This document shows, one piece after another, positions 1 to 8,416 of a stretch of DNA of 37,814 bases. The DNA comes from Nitrospirota bacterium (GTDB taxonomy: Bacteria > Nitrospirota > Leptospirillia > Leptospirillales > Leptospirillaceae), in contig DAHVAL010000003.1 in the NCBI GenBank assembly GCA_027314645.1, positions 131,192 through 169,005 of the forward strand, written 5' to 3'. Made by a program: the position numbers and the translations under genes. The notes beneath the pieces are model-generated. The model made no database searches. It had not been told where the DNA came from and saw only the letters and a program-made list of their open reading frames with translations. Each line of letters opens with the position of its first letter. Position 1 is the first letter of the stretch.

Positions 1-434
1 CGGATGATCTTGAGGGAGAGATTGGCGTAATGGCAATGGACCCCCACAAAAAGGCAGACATCAATCTTGTTGTGCCAGATCGTGAGATTCGGGTGGTTCG
101 GATTGATTTCGAACTCCGGCTCGATCTTCGGATATTTCGGGCGATAGTCCGCCATGGGGATAATCCGGAGATTGTTGGACTCGGCGCACCGGAGAACAGC
201 GTCGGCAACCTTGCGGGACTCTTCCGACCATTGCCAGAGAACCATAGGACCAGGGAAAAAAGTCGGAACTTTGGCCGCTGCAAGCTTACGCGCAGCGGTC
301 TCGATAGCTTCCTCCTCCGAAGAAGGGACGCCCTCGATCAGGGCCCAACCGGGCTCTGGGGGAGAAACTCCCATGGAAATGGCAGCAGGGGGAAGGATTC
401 CTTCCGGTCCGGGAAGAACTTTATAGGTCGCCAC
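1..434 (-). CDS. 2-oxoacid:ferredoxin oxidoreductase epsilon-like subunit (CODH beta/ACS epsilon fold), C-terminus cut by window edge
   Basis: The gene starts at GTG 434 behind an AGAGGAG ribosome site six bases upstream and stays open to base 1, so only about the first 144 residues are visible. It is a paralogue of the protein at 7542-8123: both share VPTFFPGP, a WSE motif, DYRPKYPKI, EINPNHPNLTIWHNKID and FVGVHCH. Small proteins of this type, related to the CO dehydrogenase beta/acetyl-CoA synthase epsilon family, are known as an extra fifth subunit of the pyruvate and 2-oxoglutarate:ferredoxin oxidoreductases of Hydrogenobacter-type reductive TCA organisms. I infer the same role here: a cytoplasmic accessory subunit for CO2-fixing 2-oxoacid synthesis. 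If so, the other subunits should follow to the left of the window. A sigma70-like promoter lies at 506-535. The fold assignment is reasonably firm; which oxoacid enzyme it serves cannot be told. Confidence 0.65.
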   Translation of the reverse strand, partial: MATYKVLPGPEGILPPAAISMGVSPPEPGWALIEGVPSSEEEAIETAARKLAAAKVPTFFPGPMVLWQWSEESRKVADAVLRCAESNNLRIIPMADYRPKYPKIEPEFEINPNHPNLTIWHNKIDVCLFVGVHCHYANLSLKII

Positions 435-505
435 GAAAACTCCTCTCTGAATCATTCAATCACTGGTTTCTCACTATCAAAAACAAACTGAAAATTGATC
501 CAGGC

Positions 506-535
506 ATCTTATCATGGATCTTTTTTTGTGGTCAA
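506..535 (-). promoter_or_regulatory. Putative sigma70-type promoter for the left epsilon-subunit gene
   Basis: Read on the minus strand: TTGACC (535-530), an 18-base spacer, then TAAGAT (511-506). It lies about 70 bases upstream of the GTG at 434 and downstream of the PII-like gene, so the oxidoreductase gene can be transcribed independently of the dab genes. Confidence 0.45.
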
Positions 536-584
536 TTCACGGACATTTCCCGGAGTGACTCCCGGAGACCGCCGGAGATTCGGC

Positions 585-935
585 TCAGGGGCCTTCGGCC
601 TCCGGGTTTCCATGAATGAAGTGGTCCTGGCGGCTCACACCGACATCGGAGACATACATGATACCGGAATAGCGCTCGAACAGGGGGGTTAACCCCTCGA
701 GGATCAACTCGACCTTGTCCTCCCGAACGACCGTCATCAACAGGGCCAGACTGCTGTTTTCGTTGAAGATGAGATTGCCTTCGTAAAATCCGCTGTGTCC
801 CATGCCTGTGACATTGGGAATGATGGTGTACCCCGTCACCTGCACCTTGGACAAGAGGTCACGGACGAAGGGGAGACGCTCCCCGCTCACGATGATGTCA
901 ACTTTTTTCATGGGATAGAGACGGGCTTTTTCCAT
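585..935 (-). CDS. PII-like signalling protein of the DabAB carbon-uptake operon
   Basis: A 116-residue protein with the alternating strand-helix pattern of the PII/GlnB superfamily (VDIIVSGERLPFVRDLLSK, then GYTIIPNVTGMGHSGF, then VELILEGLTPLFERYSGIMYVSDV). The T-loop region around residues 40-58 does not look like the canonical GlnB loop with its modifiable tyrosine, so I call it PII-like rather than nitrogen-regulatory GlnB. Its ATG overlaps the dabA stop by one base (TGATG), so it is probably translationally coupled to dabA, with AAGGA as ribosome site. PII-like proteins (SbtB, CPII) linked to bicarbonate transporters sense adenine nucleotides or bicarbonate; the inference is that this one gates or reports on the Dab pump. 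An alternative start is Met9 (MKKVDI), which fits the PII N-terminus better but has a weaker ribosome site. Confidence 0.8.
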   Translation of the reverse strand: MEKARLYPMKKVDIIVSGERLPFVRDLLSKVQVTGYTIIPNVTGMGHSGFYEGNLIFNENSSLALLMTVVREDKVELILEGLTPLFERYSGIMYVSDVGVSRQDHFIHGNPEAEGP

Positions 936-3900
936 CAGGAGATCCTTTCTGACTCAGCGGTCGAAATCACTGGACTCCAGGCGCCGGACTTGTCGAATCG
1001 AAAGAATTCCCGGGCTTCCGGGTCGGCGGCCAGGAGGTTGATCCACTCGTTGTTGACAAGTCTGCGAAGCACCGGAGTGTTGCGGACAATACGGGCAAGG
1101 GTTTCTCTTGGAGATTCGACGAGAACGGTCAGTCGGACAGGTTCATGGAACAGCCGTTCCCCGTCCCGGACTGTCTGGGCGGGAAGTCCGGGGAGAAGGT
1201 CGCTTTCGTTCCCCCACATTACGCCAAACTGCCCGGTCACATTGAGGTAGATCTTGTTTCCGCCCCCGAACCTGAGCTCGTCCAGGGATGAAAAGTAATG
1301 CTCCGCATTGATCCATTGTCCCACCACCAAGGGGCCCGTCATGATCGCCTCGAGCGCCCGTCCCGACGGATCGAGCACAGGATCGTAGGAATGGAGAAAC
1401 GCCCTCCCCGCAAAATCGAGCGACACATCGGTCAGGCAACGGGTTCCTATGATGAACCAGGCGTTTCCTGAAAGTCCCCACTCGGGCCGAACTTCACTCA
1501 CGTCGCAGGAGCGCTGGATCAGATGGGACTCCTCCCGATCGGGCCCTGGGGACGTCCCGACACGCGGGAGGTCCCGGGCGCGCTCGGCACCCGACAACCG
1601 GCCCGCATCTTCGAGGTCCTTCCAAAGACGCCTGAGATCCCGGCGATGCGTGAGGGGAACCGACTCAAGGTCGATGAATTCCACCCGGTCGGTGACCGTA
1701 TTGTGTTCCCCCGCGAGGAAATGGGTATCGTAGGGGATCTCGATGCCCCGCTTTCTTAGAAGGTCCCTCACGGCGGGACTGTTCGCCATCTCCACGAACA
1801 CCCGGGCGTTGGATACCCCGCGATTTCCCCCGCACGCCCCGCAATCGAGGGCCGACTCATACGGGTTGTTCATGGATTCGGATCCATGTCCGCACACGAG
1901 GACCAACCGCGAAAAATTCTTCGTGAGCCCGATCATCTGAAGACCGTTTTCAACCTGGAACGCTTGCTCTTCCGGAGGGAATCCCATCGTCATGATGGTT
2001 TCCTGGAGAACGCGGGTCCGACGGACTGTTATCAGATAAAGGGACCGCAGCTTCCTGATAAATTCGGCTTCCTGGGTCATATTGATCCCAAGTTCCTCAC
2101 GGGAGCGAGTTCCGAGACGTCCGATGGGCCCCTTTTCCCCCAGCGCCTTTTGCCTCAAATCCTCGATGGTTTCCGGCGACGCGGAGCGCGTATGCGGGCC
2201 GAGAAGGTCCAGACAGGCCTTCCTTATACGGGCGTGCTGTTCCGCTTCGACCATGGCCAGCGCTTCGGATTCGCTCACCTTGGACACCGTCAGGGCCGTC
2301 GCGATTTCCGGCAGGAAGAGATCCCTCGCAAAGGACTTGAGTTTCCGGACCCAACGAGGAAAAAACGTCCGTCCTACAAAAGGAAGAAGATAAAACCAAC
2401 CGATCGCCTCCACCAAAACGTACGGAGTGATCACATGATCCTTGAGTTCATGGAAGAGATGGACCAGGGAGCGCGCTTTCTGCTGACGAAGGAAATGGCG
2501 TTCAGCCCGCCCAATTTCGTAGGCCCTCGGAAGCTCCCGTACCCGGTGGCGGGGGTTCAGAAGGACCGGTGCCTGGGACTGGACACCTTCCTTTTGGTAC
2601 GGGTGAAATCGGAAGGGTACCCCGAAGAATCCCGCCATGCCGTAAGTCGCATATCCTCCCACGGATTCGATATGGCGTCGGAGCCGTTCAGACCGGACAT
2701 CGATGCAGAACACAACTTGAGCGGCCGGACGAACTTCTTCCTGTAATGATGGTTCCCCCCCGCCCTTTTTCCAGGAACGGACCTTCTGGAGAAGCACGTC
2801 CTCAAGATGGGTTTCCAGGGAGAGCTGCCAGATTTCCTGGCGCCTGCTGGCATCGAAGGAGTCAAGCGCATTTTCAAGAATGATCCAGCCCTCCGGATCA
2901 ACAGAGCGCAACTCATCGGGCCCCCATCCCAGCGATTGAGCCACGTTGAAAAGGCGGCCGGCCCTCCTCCGTTCTCCTCCTTCAGCCCGAAGCGACTCGA
3001 TCAGCTCCTCCCTTAACCTGGAAAGACTTCCCCAAAGCGGATCTCCGGGTGGGGGAAGCTTTCCGCCGAATCGTCCAAGGATCGCCTGCCACGCCGGGGG
3101 AACGCCTGAACGGCTCACAAAATGCCGGGTGGCGGCTTCGTCGTGATGACGGTCGATCCATTCTTGGACCGCCGGAAGGTTTCCCGGGATCCCCAGAGTC
3201 CTCTGACATACATGGTTCAGGATGGCCTGCTCAAGAAACAATCGGACGGCAAGAACCATGACCATGTCGACTGGGTTGGCGAGGGTCCAAGGATCATCGC
3301 TTCTCGCCGACCGCCACTTGACATATCCCAGCCATCCCGGAAGAGCCATGACATGGCGCTCAAGGTAATCGGTCAGCCTGTCCCGGGGAACCTCCATGGC
3401 CCTGAGAGCCCCGATCAACGTGTCTTCTGGATTATCCGGAAGGGTGGGAAGCTCATGAAATGCCTCCGCCAGCCCCCATGACAGGATTTCCCGGTCGTGG
3501 ACGGCCATCGATCTCCATGTCCGGTAAAATCCTCTTTCTCTGTGGGGAAGATTCCAGGTCGAGACCCCTTCATCCAAAAACGCGGAAAGCCACTTGGTCA
3601 AAAGATGGTTGACGCGTTCTCCCCAAGTCGCTTCACCAAGGCCGTCCACCCACTCAAGGAGTGTCAAGGATGGTCCGGGCCGCGGACAGTAGTCCACTGA
3701 AGGGTCCGACCAGGAGGATCCGGGGAGTTTTTCGCGAACACTTCCAAGACAGGCCCCCCACAAATCTTTCATGTAGGCCGATTCCCGATCGGTTCCCGTC
3801 ACTCCCCCCATTCGGTTTTCATGAACTCTTCGAATGTCAGGATCGAGGTCTCGCCGGAGTCGGAAAAAGGCTGGCCGGCCTTCGATCATCAATGGGTCTG

Positions 3901-4306
3901 AGAGAGAGGGGGAATCCCACTCATAGAAAAAATGCGCCAGGACAAAATCCACGAGCCTCCGTGTTTCTCCCCCGGGACGGAGAGTCACTTTCTTTTGAAG
4001 CCATGGGCGGCCTTTGAGGAGTTGCATTTCAAGGTCTTTTGCCGAAAGACGTCCGCGGGCAAGAAGGTCCTTCCAGGTTCGGGTCGGAAAGACATCGCGG
4101 CTTCCGAACAGCTGTGAGGCCTTGCGGACCGCCTCAAAGAACGGCAGCTCCTCCAGTTCGTGAAGAGGGTTGTGGTGAATGAAGGTGGTCATTCGATAGA
4201 CGAAGGAAAGGGTTTCTCCTGCAAGTTCAACGTGGGAACGGAGCCCGATTCGCTGGCCGTCCGTCACACCGGTCATATCCCATTTTTCTGGCTGGATCTT
4301 TCCCAT
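935..4306 (-). CDS. dabA: Probable inorganic-carbon transporter subunit DabA (DUF2309)
   Basis: DabA is the peripheral, zinc-binding, beta-carbonic-anhydrase-like subunit of the DAB inorganic carbon pump, thought to hydrate CO2 unidirectionally to bicarbonate in the cytoplasm using energy from the membrane partner DabB. The zinc ligands known for the family (Cys, Asp, His, Cys) are all visible: C534 and D536 in FCIDVRSE, H807 in VCGHGSE and C822 in ALDCGACGG, and the 15-residue His-Cys spacing matches the characterised protein. At 1123 residues it is longer than Halothiobacillus DabA2 (about 830). Extra length lies N-terminal to the first cysteine (conserved FIHHNPLHELEELPF near residue 43) and in the C-terminal third (SGNAWFIIGTR, FLHSYDP, GPLVVGQWIN, YLNVTGQFGVMWG). 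The start is four bases after the stop of the upstream membrane gene, so the genes form one operon. Confidence 0.93.
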   Translation of the reverse strand: MGKIQPEKWDMTGVTDGQRIGLRSHVELAGETLSFVYRMTTFIHHNPLHELEELPFFEAVRKASQLFGSRDVFPTRTWKDLLARGRLSAKDLEMQLLKGRPWLQKKVTLRPGGETRRLVDFVLAHFFYEWDSPSLSDPLMIEGRPAFFRLRRDLDPDIRRVHENRMGGVTGTDRESAYMKDLWGACLGSVREKLPGSSWSDPSVDYCPRPGPSLTLLEWVDGLGEATWGERVNHLLTKWLSAFLDEGVSTWNLPHRERGFYRTWRSMAVHDREILSWGLAEAFHELPTLPDNPEDTLIGALRAMEVPRDRLTDYLERHVMALPGWLGYVKWRSARSDDPWTLANPVDMVMVLAVRLFLEQAILNHVCQRTLGIPGNLPAVQEWIDRHHDEAATRHFVSRSGVPPAWQAILGRFGGKLPPPGDPLWGSLSRLREELIESLRAEGGERRRAGRLFNVAQSLGWGPDELRSVDPEGWIILENALDSFDASRRQEIWQLSLETHLEDVLLQKVRSWKKGGGEPSLQEEVRPAAQVVFCIDVRSERLRRHIESVGGYATYGMAGFFGVPFRFHPYQKEGVQSQAPVLLNPRHRVRELPRAYEIGRAERHFLRQQKARSLVHLFHELKDHVITPYVLVEAIGWFYLLPFVGRTFFPRWVRKLKSFARDLFLPEIATALTVSKVSESEALAMVEAEQHARIRKACLDLLGPHTRSASPETIEDLRQKALGEKGPIGRLGTRSREELGINMTQEAEFIRKLRSLYLITVRRTRVLQETIMTMGFPPEEQAFQVENGLQMIGLTKNFSRLVLVCGHGSESMNNPYESALDCGACGGNRGVSNARVFVEMANSPAVRDLLRKRGIEIPYDTHFLAGEHNTVTDRVEFIDLESVPLTHRRDLRRLWKDLEDAGRLSGAERARDLPRVGTSPGPDREESHLIQRSCDVSEVRPEWGLSGNAWFIIGTRCLTDVSLDFAGRAFLHSYDPVLDPSGRALEAIMTGPLVVGQWINAEHYFSSLDELRFGGGNKIYLNVTGQFGVMWGNESDLLPGLPAQTVRDGERLFHEPVRLTVLVESPRETLARIVRNTPVLRRLVNNEWINLLAADPEAREFFRFDKSGAWSPVISTAESERIS

Positions 4307-4309
4307 AAC

Positions 4310-5632
4310 TTACCCTCCCGCGATAAGGCCCAGAGAGCCGATAAGGTCAAGCGCCAGAAGGAAAAGGGAGGCGAGAGAAAGCGCCCAGCCTTCGGAGGGG
4401 AGGACCTCTGAGGCCAGAATCATGTCAGAAGAGGAAAGGCGTGAAACCGACTCCCCCGAAAATAAGGTCCTCGCCCTTTCAACGACCAGCACAAATGTCA
4501 GGAACACCCCGATTACCGCGAGGACCGCGACTCCGACTGAAACGGAGGAGATCGCCTTGAGGAGAAGCCATTCGCCCAGGAGTCCTCCCACTACAGGGAG
4601 GCTCATCCCTTGAAAAGCCCCGAGAAGAAAGGCCAGTCTCAAAGGCTCCACATTGGTTCCAAGCGCCGACAATCCCTGAAAGGTGCGCGTTCTAAAGCGT
4701 TGTGAAAGGAAGGACAGAGAAAGACCAGAAAGGGCGGTGGCAAGCGGGAGAAGCAGTGCAAGGAAGAGAGCCCCGTTTCGCCCCTCCGGCAGGAATGTCA
4801 GGAAACCAGCGATCAAAAATCCCGTTCCCGCCGCCGTAAGGCCATCGGCCAGTTCCTCCACGAAAAGGGCGGTCTTCGCAAACAAAAGCCCCGAAAGTGC
4901 GGTCAGGATGCCCAGAAAAAGAATGGGCCAGAAGGGGATCGCCGCCTTCGCGGGAATTCCGCGGAGAAGATGAAAGACCAGGAGGGGGGGGAGGCAGACG
5001 AACAACGCCTGGTCTGTGCGAAGAAATCCCGGAAAGAGGACTTTTTCCGTCCGCCGGGGAAGTGGAGCTGGAAGGAGAAGGACGCTCGCCAGCAAAACGG
5101 CCAACAGGAAGCCCGGAGTTGAAAGACGGGGTTCCCCAAACATGGAGAGGGCTCCAATGACGAGTGCGGAGAGCCCAAGACGAAGGGGAAAAGATCGAAG
5201 GTAGGCGCCTGGGTAGGCTCCTCCATGAAGAAGGGAGGAGACGCAGAGGGCCCCCGCAAGAACCCCTCCTCCCGCAAAAAGATTCGAATGATCCTTCTGG
5301 AGAAAAACGACGCCGGAGAGGGTTGTCATCGCCGGAAGAAGGAATGGCGCCGGGGAGCGGCGTTCTTCCTCAGGAAGGGCTGCCAGGTAGCAAAGGATCA
5401 CGGCCCCGAAAGAGAGGGACAGGTAGAGACCCGTTTCGGGAAGCTGATGGCAAAGGCCGCAACCCCCATGAAAAACAAGAGCCAACAGAAGAAACACGCA
5501 ATACAATAGTACAGGCAGAAGCTCGAGAAGCATCGACTTTCTTTTTCGGGCGGACCTCGACCGGAAGAGCGGAAACAGAAGCGGCAGGAGGAGAACCAGG
5601 AGAATGGGTCCGGGAAGTGAAAAAACGGTCAT
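4310..5632 (-). CDS. Polytopic membrane protein between dabB and dabA, possible degenerate antiporter-like subunit
   Basis: Starts at ATG 5632 (MTVFSLPGP, ribosome site GGAGG), overlapping the 3' end of the dabB-like gene by four bases; the longer open frame upstream merely shadows dabB. The product has 440 residues, very rich in Leu/Ala/Gly/Phe, with roughly a dozen hydrophobic segments separated by short basic or acidic loops. Its position between dabB and dabA and its size suggest a second NuoL/MrpD-related membrane subunit, but I do not see the conserved lysine and glutamate helices of proton-pumping antiporter subunits that the dabB product shows, so any relationship is distant. Halothiobacillus DAB pumps need only DabA and DabB, so this extra membrane gene is notable. 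I do not recognise a named family with confidence; a role in the carbon pump is inferred from overlap and spacing alone. Confidence 0.85.
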   Translation of the reverse strand: MTVFSLPGPILLVLLLPLLFPLFRSRSARKRKSMLLELLPVLLYCVFLLLALVFHGGCGLCHQLPETGLYLSLSFGAVILCYLAALPEEERRSPAPFLLPAMTTLSGVVFLQKDHSNLFAGGGVLAGALCVSSLLHGGAYPGAYLRSFPLRLGLSALVIGALSMFGEPRLSTPGFLLAVLLASVLLLPAPLPRRTEKVLFPGFLRTDQALFVCLPPLLVFHLLRGIPAKAAIPFWPILFLGILTALSGLLFAKTALFVEELADGLTAAGTGFLIAGFLTFLPEGRNGALFLALLLPLATALSGLSLSFLSQRFRTRTFQGLSALGTNVEPLRLAFLLGAFQGMSLPVVGGLLGEWLLLKAISSVSVGVAVLAVIGVFLTFVLVVERARTLFSGESVSRLSSSDMILASEVLPSEGWALSLASLFLLALDLIGSLGLIAGG

Positions 5633-7332
5633 GCCTCCCTCCCCGGCAAGAGACTTCGAAGCCGTCCGGTAAGCCGGTCGAACGGCTCGATGAGGCGGTG
5701 CGACACAAAAAATTCGAGCATCCCCCTGTTTAAGAAAAACAGGTACAAGGCTTCCTGACGCGATAGGACCCAGGCCGGAAGAACGATTTCTCCCCGAACG
5801 CCCCGCAGAAGGGAGACCCCCCACCCCACGACGATCAATCCTGTGATGAGGAGAACGATCGGTGTGAACAGGACCCACCCGACGCCTCCCGAAGCGAAGA
5901 AAAGGGACCGGGCCGCCGGATCGGGATAAAGAAAGATATTGAATCGATGGGCGGCCTGAATGTACCCGAAAACGAAGAGAACCATGAGGACGGTCCAGGG
6001 GACCGCGGCAGTGAACGAATCAAACATCCGTGCCCGGGTGAGACTGATCGCCGCCTGGGACACTGTCACCCAGCTAAAGAAAAGGAATACGACCGTCCCT
6101 TCTTCGCGGGACAAGTGGATTCCTGCCAGTTGGTGCGCCCCCAGGAGGATGACCAGGGGAAGAACGAGTGTGACCAAGGCCGCCGGAAGAATTCTGGACA
6201 AACGAAAAACCTCAGGGGTCAGTGGTTCGATGGCCGTTCCCCTGGGAAGGACAGGGTCTTCCCGGGCGATATGAATCCCCATTCCCGACTCAAGAAACAG
6301 GGTGGCTTTAAAGATGCCGTGGGCAATCAGATGGAATACGGCTAAGGAGAACGCCCCCAGGCCGCACTCCATCGTCATGTATCCCATTTGGCCCATGGTC
6401 GAGAACCCAAGTTTTCTTTTCACATCACTTTGGGTCAACATGGTCGAGGAGCCGAAGATGGCGGTCAGAAATCCTGCGATAAAGACCACATGCATCGTCA
6501 TCGGAGAGTGGGCAAAAATCAGGGAGGTCCGATTCATCAGGAACCCCCCGATATTGACGATTCCGGCATGCATCAGGGCCGAGACGGGGGTCGGTGTCTC
6601 CATCGTATCGGGAAGCCACCCGTGGAGCGGAAATTGGGCGGATTTCGCCATGCATCCCCCAAACAGGCAAAGGGTCATCCCCATAAGACTCCCTTGGGAA
6701 ACAAGGGTGGGGGAATCATGGAGTAAAGCGGCCATGCGTTGAATATCCAACGTATGAAACATCCGCTCCGCCAAAAGAAGGGCGACAAGAAAAAAGGCGT
6801 CTCCGATCCGGTGGATGATGAAGGTTTTGTGGGCGGCCATGACAGAATTGGTGCGCAAGCGGTTGTGGGACATGAGAAGGGAAAGTCCTAAACTCATGAG
6901 CTGCCAGAAGATAAACAGGAGAAGAAGGTTCTGGCTTGTGACGAGAAACAGGAGAATTCCCGTCTCCACGCCGATCAGGGCGAAAAAGCGGCCATATCCG
7001 GGTTCACTTAAAAGGTATCGGAGGGAGTAGGTCTGAACGACCGCACTCACACCGGTGATGAGAAGGATCATCACCCCCGAAAGGCGATCAATCCCCCACC
7101 TGGGCGGATCGGTCAAACCCGGAAGATGGAAGGGAAGAGTGCAGAAGATTGGTCCGCTCGACACAACATGGACCAAAAACCACACTCCCAGGACAAAGGC
7201 CATGGCGGTCGTGCCAAGAGACATATACGCACGTCGGGAATGGCCAGATGGTCTGAGCCAATCGACAAGCAACAGAAGTCCTCCTCCGAAAAGAGGGAGG
7301 GAGGGAAGAAGGACTGCCAGCTCTGAATACAT
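5629..7332 (-). CDS. dabB: DabB-type proton-conducting membrane subunit (NuoL/MrpA antiporter family)
   Basis: Start chosen at ATG 7332 (MYSELAVLLP) behind GGGAGG; the product has 567 residues. The body is a NuoL/ND5-like proton_antipo domain: ETGILLFLVTSQNLLLLFIFWQLMSLG in the region of the conserved glutamate helix, then MAKSAQFPLHGWLPDTMETPTPVSALMHAG with the lysine- and proline-bearing helices typical of proton-translocating subunits, followed by KRKLGFSTMGQMGYM and HLIAHGIFKATLF. DabB is the membrane subunit that couples the proton-motive force to DabA. It is first in a tightly overlapping block dabB-membrane gene-dabA-PII-like gene, all minus strand. A lone NuoL-like gene next to dabA is diagnostic of the DAB system rather than of complex I. 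The C-terminus (GMLEFFVSHRLIEPFDRLTGRL) is amphipathic and resembles the lateral-helix region of NuoL. Confidence 0.9.
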   Translation of the reverse strand: MYSELAVLLPSLPLFGGGLLLLVDWLRPSGHSRRAYMSLGTTAMAFVLGVWFLVHVVSSGPIFCTLPFHLPGLTDPPRWGIDRLSGVMILLITGVSAVVQTYSLRYLLSEPGYGRFFALIGVETGILLFLVTSQNLLLLFIFWQLMSLGLSLLMSHNRLRTNSVMAAHKTFIIHRIGDAFFLVALLLAERMFHTLDIQRMAALLHDSPTLVSQGSLMGMTLCLFGGCMAKSAQFPLHGWLPDTMETPTPVSALMHAGIVNIGGFLMNRTSLIFAHSPMTMHVVFIAGFLTAIFGSSTMLTQSDVKRKLGFSTMGQMGYMTMECGLGAFSLAVFHLIAHGIFKATLFLESGMGIHIAREDPVLPRGTAIEPLTPEVFRLSRILPAALVTLVLPLVILLGAHQLAGIHLSREEGTVVFLFFSWVTVSQAAISLTRARMFDSFTAAVPWTVLMVLFVFGYIQAAHRFNIFLYPDPAARSLFFASGGVGWVLFTPIVLLITGLIVVGWGVSLLRGVRGEIVLPAWVLSRQEALYLFFLNRGMLEFFVSHRLIEPFDRLTGRLRSLLPGREA

Positions 7333-7491
7333 GGTGGACCTCCCTTTGTCCCGTGAATGGACCATTCGGGAACCCAGAAAACACACCTTTCGCCTTTTCC
7401 GTCTCCTCCGACACCCGGGGCAGCAGACGTAACAATCTTTTTCGAAGATCCGTCAGAGGTGGCCAGATGGCGATGGGAAGGGCGAATGCGC

Positions 7492-7524
7492 CAAAAGAAG
7501 GGAAGGGGCGAGTTCAGCCCCTTC
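7492..7524 (-). terminator. Intrinsic terminator after the right epsilon-subunit gene
   Basis: Perfect 8-bp stem GAAGGGGC (7502-7509) / GCCCCTTC (7517-7524) with a 7-base loop; on the minus strand it is followed by CCTTCTTTT. It sits 18 bases after the TAA at 7542, so the right epsilon-type gene is a single transcription unit separated from dabB. Confidence 0.75.
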
Positions 7525-7541
7525 TAAACTTGAAACCGGGT

Positions 7542-8123
7542 TTAGAATCCCCTGGAATTGGTTTTCATCTTCTTGAGAGATTCTGCCAGCTTCATGAAAG
7601 TTTCTGGAGAGGTATCGCGGACGGAAAGGTTCGCATCCTCATGACCGGCCATAGAACAATACGCCATCGTGTAGCAATCCGTCCCGCCCCGAATGATTTT
7701 GAGAGCCAGGTTTGCCTGATGGCAATGGACACCGACAAACAGACAGGCGTCGATTTTATTGTGCCAAATGGTCAAGTTTGGATGGTTAGGATTGATTTCC
7801 GTCTCCGGGTCAATCTTTGGATACTTCGGACGATAATCGGACATCGGAATGATCCGGACGCCCCCTTCGATCGCCGCCTTCTTGATCGCGGTCGCCATGA
7901 GAGCCGATTTTTCGCTCCACTTCCAAAGCACCAACGGACCCGGAAAGAAAGTGGGAACCTTGGCCTCTGCCAACATTCTTGCGCTTAATTCGATCGCTTC
8001 TTCCTGCGGCACAATCTTACCTTCAATGTGGCCCTGCCCTGGATCGGGAAGGGTGATTCCCATCATGGCTGCCGCAGGAGGCAGGAAGGCTTCGGGACCC
8101 CGCTGAACACGATAATTGGACAC
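7542..8123 (-). CDS. 2-oxoacid:ferredoxin oxidoreductase epsilon-like subunit (CODH beta/ACS epsilon fold), stand-alone copy
   Basis: Full-length 193-residue paralogue of the truncated protein at 1-434. The GTG at 8123 is chosen over the GTG at 8129 because AAGGGGAG then sits five bases upstream, and because the N-terminus (VSNYRVQRGPE) then aligns with that of the other copy (VATYKVLPGPE). Shared blocks include VPTFFPGPLVLWKWSE, RIIPMSDYRPKYPKI, INPNHPNLTIWHNKID and FVGVHCHQANLALKIIRGGTD. The family role is as described for the left copy: an accessory subunit of a ferredoxin-dependent 2-oxoacid synthase in the reductive TCA cycle. Unlike that copy it has no partner genes next to it: a strong promoter precedes it and a hairpin terminator follows. 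It may serve a second enzyme (pyruvate versus 2-oxoglutarate) encoded elsewhere, or have a separate regulatory role linked to the adjacent dab genes. Confidence 0.7.
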   Translation of the reverse strand: MSNYRVQRGPEAFLPPAAAMMGITLPDPGQGHIEGKIVPQEEAIELSARMLAEAKVPTFFPGPLVLWKWSEKSALMATAIKKAAIEGGVRIIPMSDYRPKYPKIDPETEINPNHPNLTIWHNKIDACLFVGVHCHQANLALKIIRGGTDCYTMAYCSMAGHEDANLSVRDTSPETFMKLAESLKKMKTNSRGF

Positions 8124-8257
8124 GTACACTCCCCTTTACTTCGATGACTTGTTGTTCGAGAAGACCTGTGGCCCCTTACAATGGCGGATTGGGGGACTGG
8201 GCCCTCAAGGTCCATTCAACGTCAAAACATCTTGATTTCGCACGCACTGGAAACTTA

Positions 8258-8286
8258 ATTCTAAGGGCCCCGTCCCAGGTCGTCAA
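8258..8286 (-). promoter_or_regulatory. Sigma70-type promoter of the right epsilon-subunit gene
   Basis: Minus strand: TTGACG (8286-8281), a 17-base spacer, TAGAAT (8263-8258). The expected transcript would carry a leader of about 130 bases before GTG 8123, longer than usual, with no riboswitch I can recognise. Confidence 0.55.
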
Positions 8287-8366
8287 GAAGTTTTCTTTAT
8301 TCATTTATTTTTTCCCAGAATCGGGAGAGCCTCGGGTTCTCTTATTCGGGAACAAAGATTTTTTCA

Positions 8367-8396
8367 TTGGAATCCTTCCCTTTCCCGGCCTAGACT
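8367..8396 (+). promoter_or_regulatory. Putative promoter of the dihaem cytochrome operon
   Basis: TTGGAA (8367-8372), an 18-base spacer, TAGACT (8391-8396), 20 bases before the ATG at 8417 and just upstream of the AAAGGAGA ribosome site. It is divergent from the promoter at 8258-8286, so the 8124-8416 gap is a two-way promoter region. Confidence 0.4.
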
Positions 8397-8416
8397 GAAA
8401 GGTAAAGGAGACATCC

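Noticed and set aside
1886-2746. 286-codon open frame on the plus strand inside dabA
   Set aside because: Antisense shadow of dabA, whose zinc-site motifs are certain; no ribosome site and biased composition.
5633-5878. 82-codon upstream extension of the membrane gene between dabB and dabA
   Set aside because: It overlaps the dabB 3' end in another frame and is Arg/Ser-rich; ATG 5632 has GGAGG and begins a hydrophobic N-terminus.
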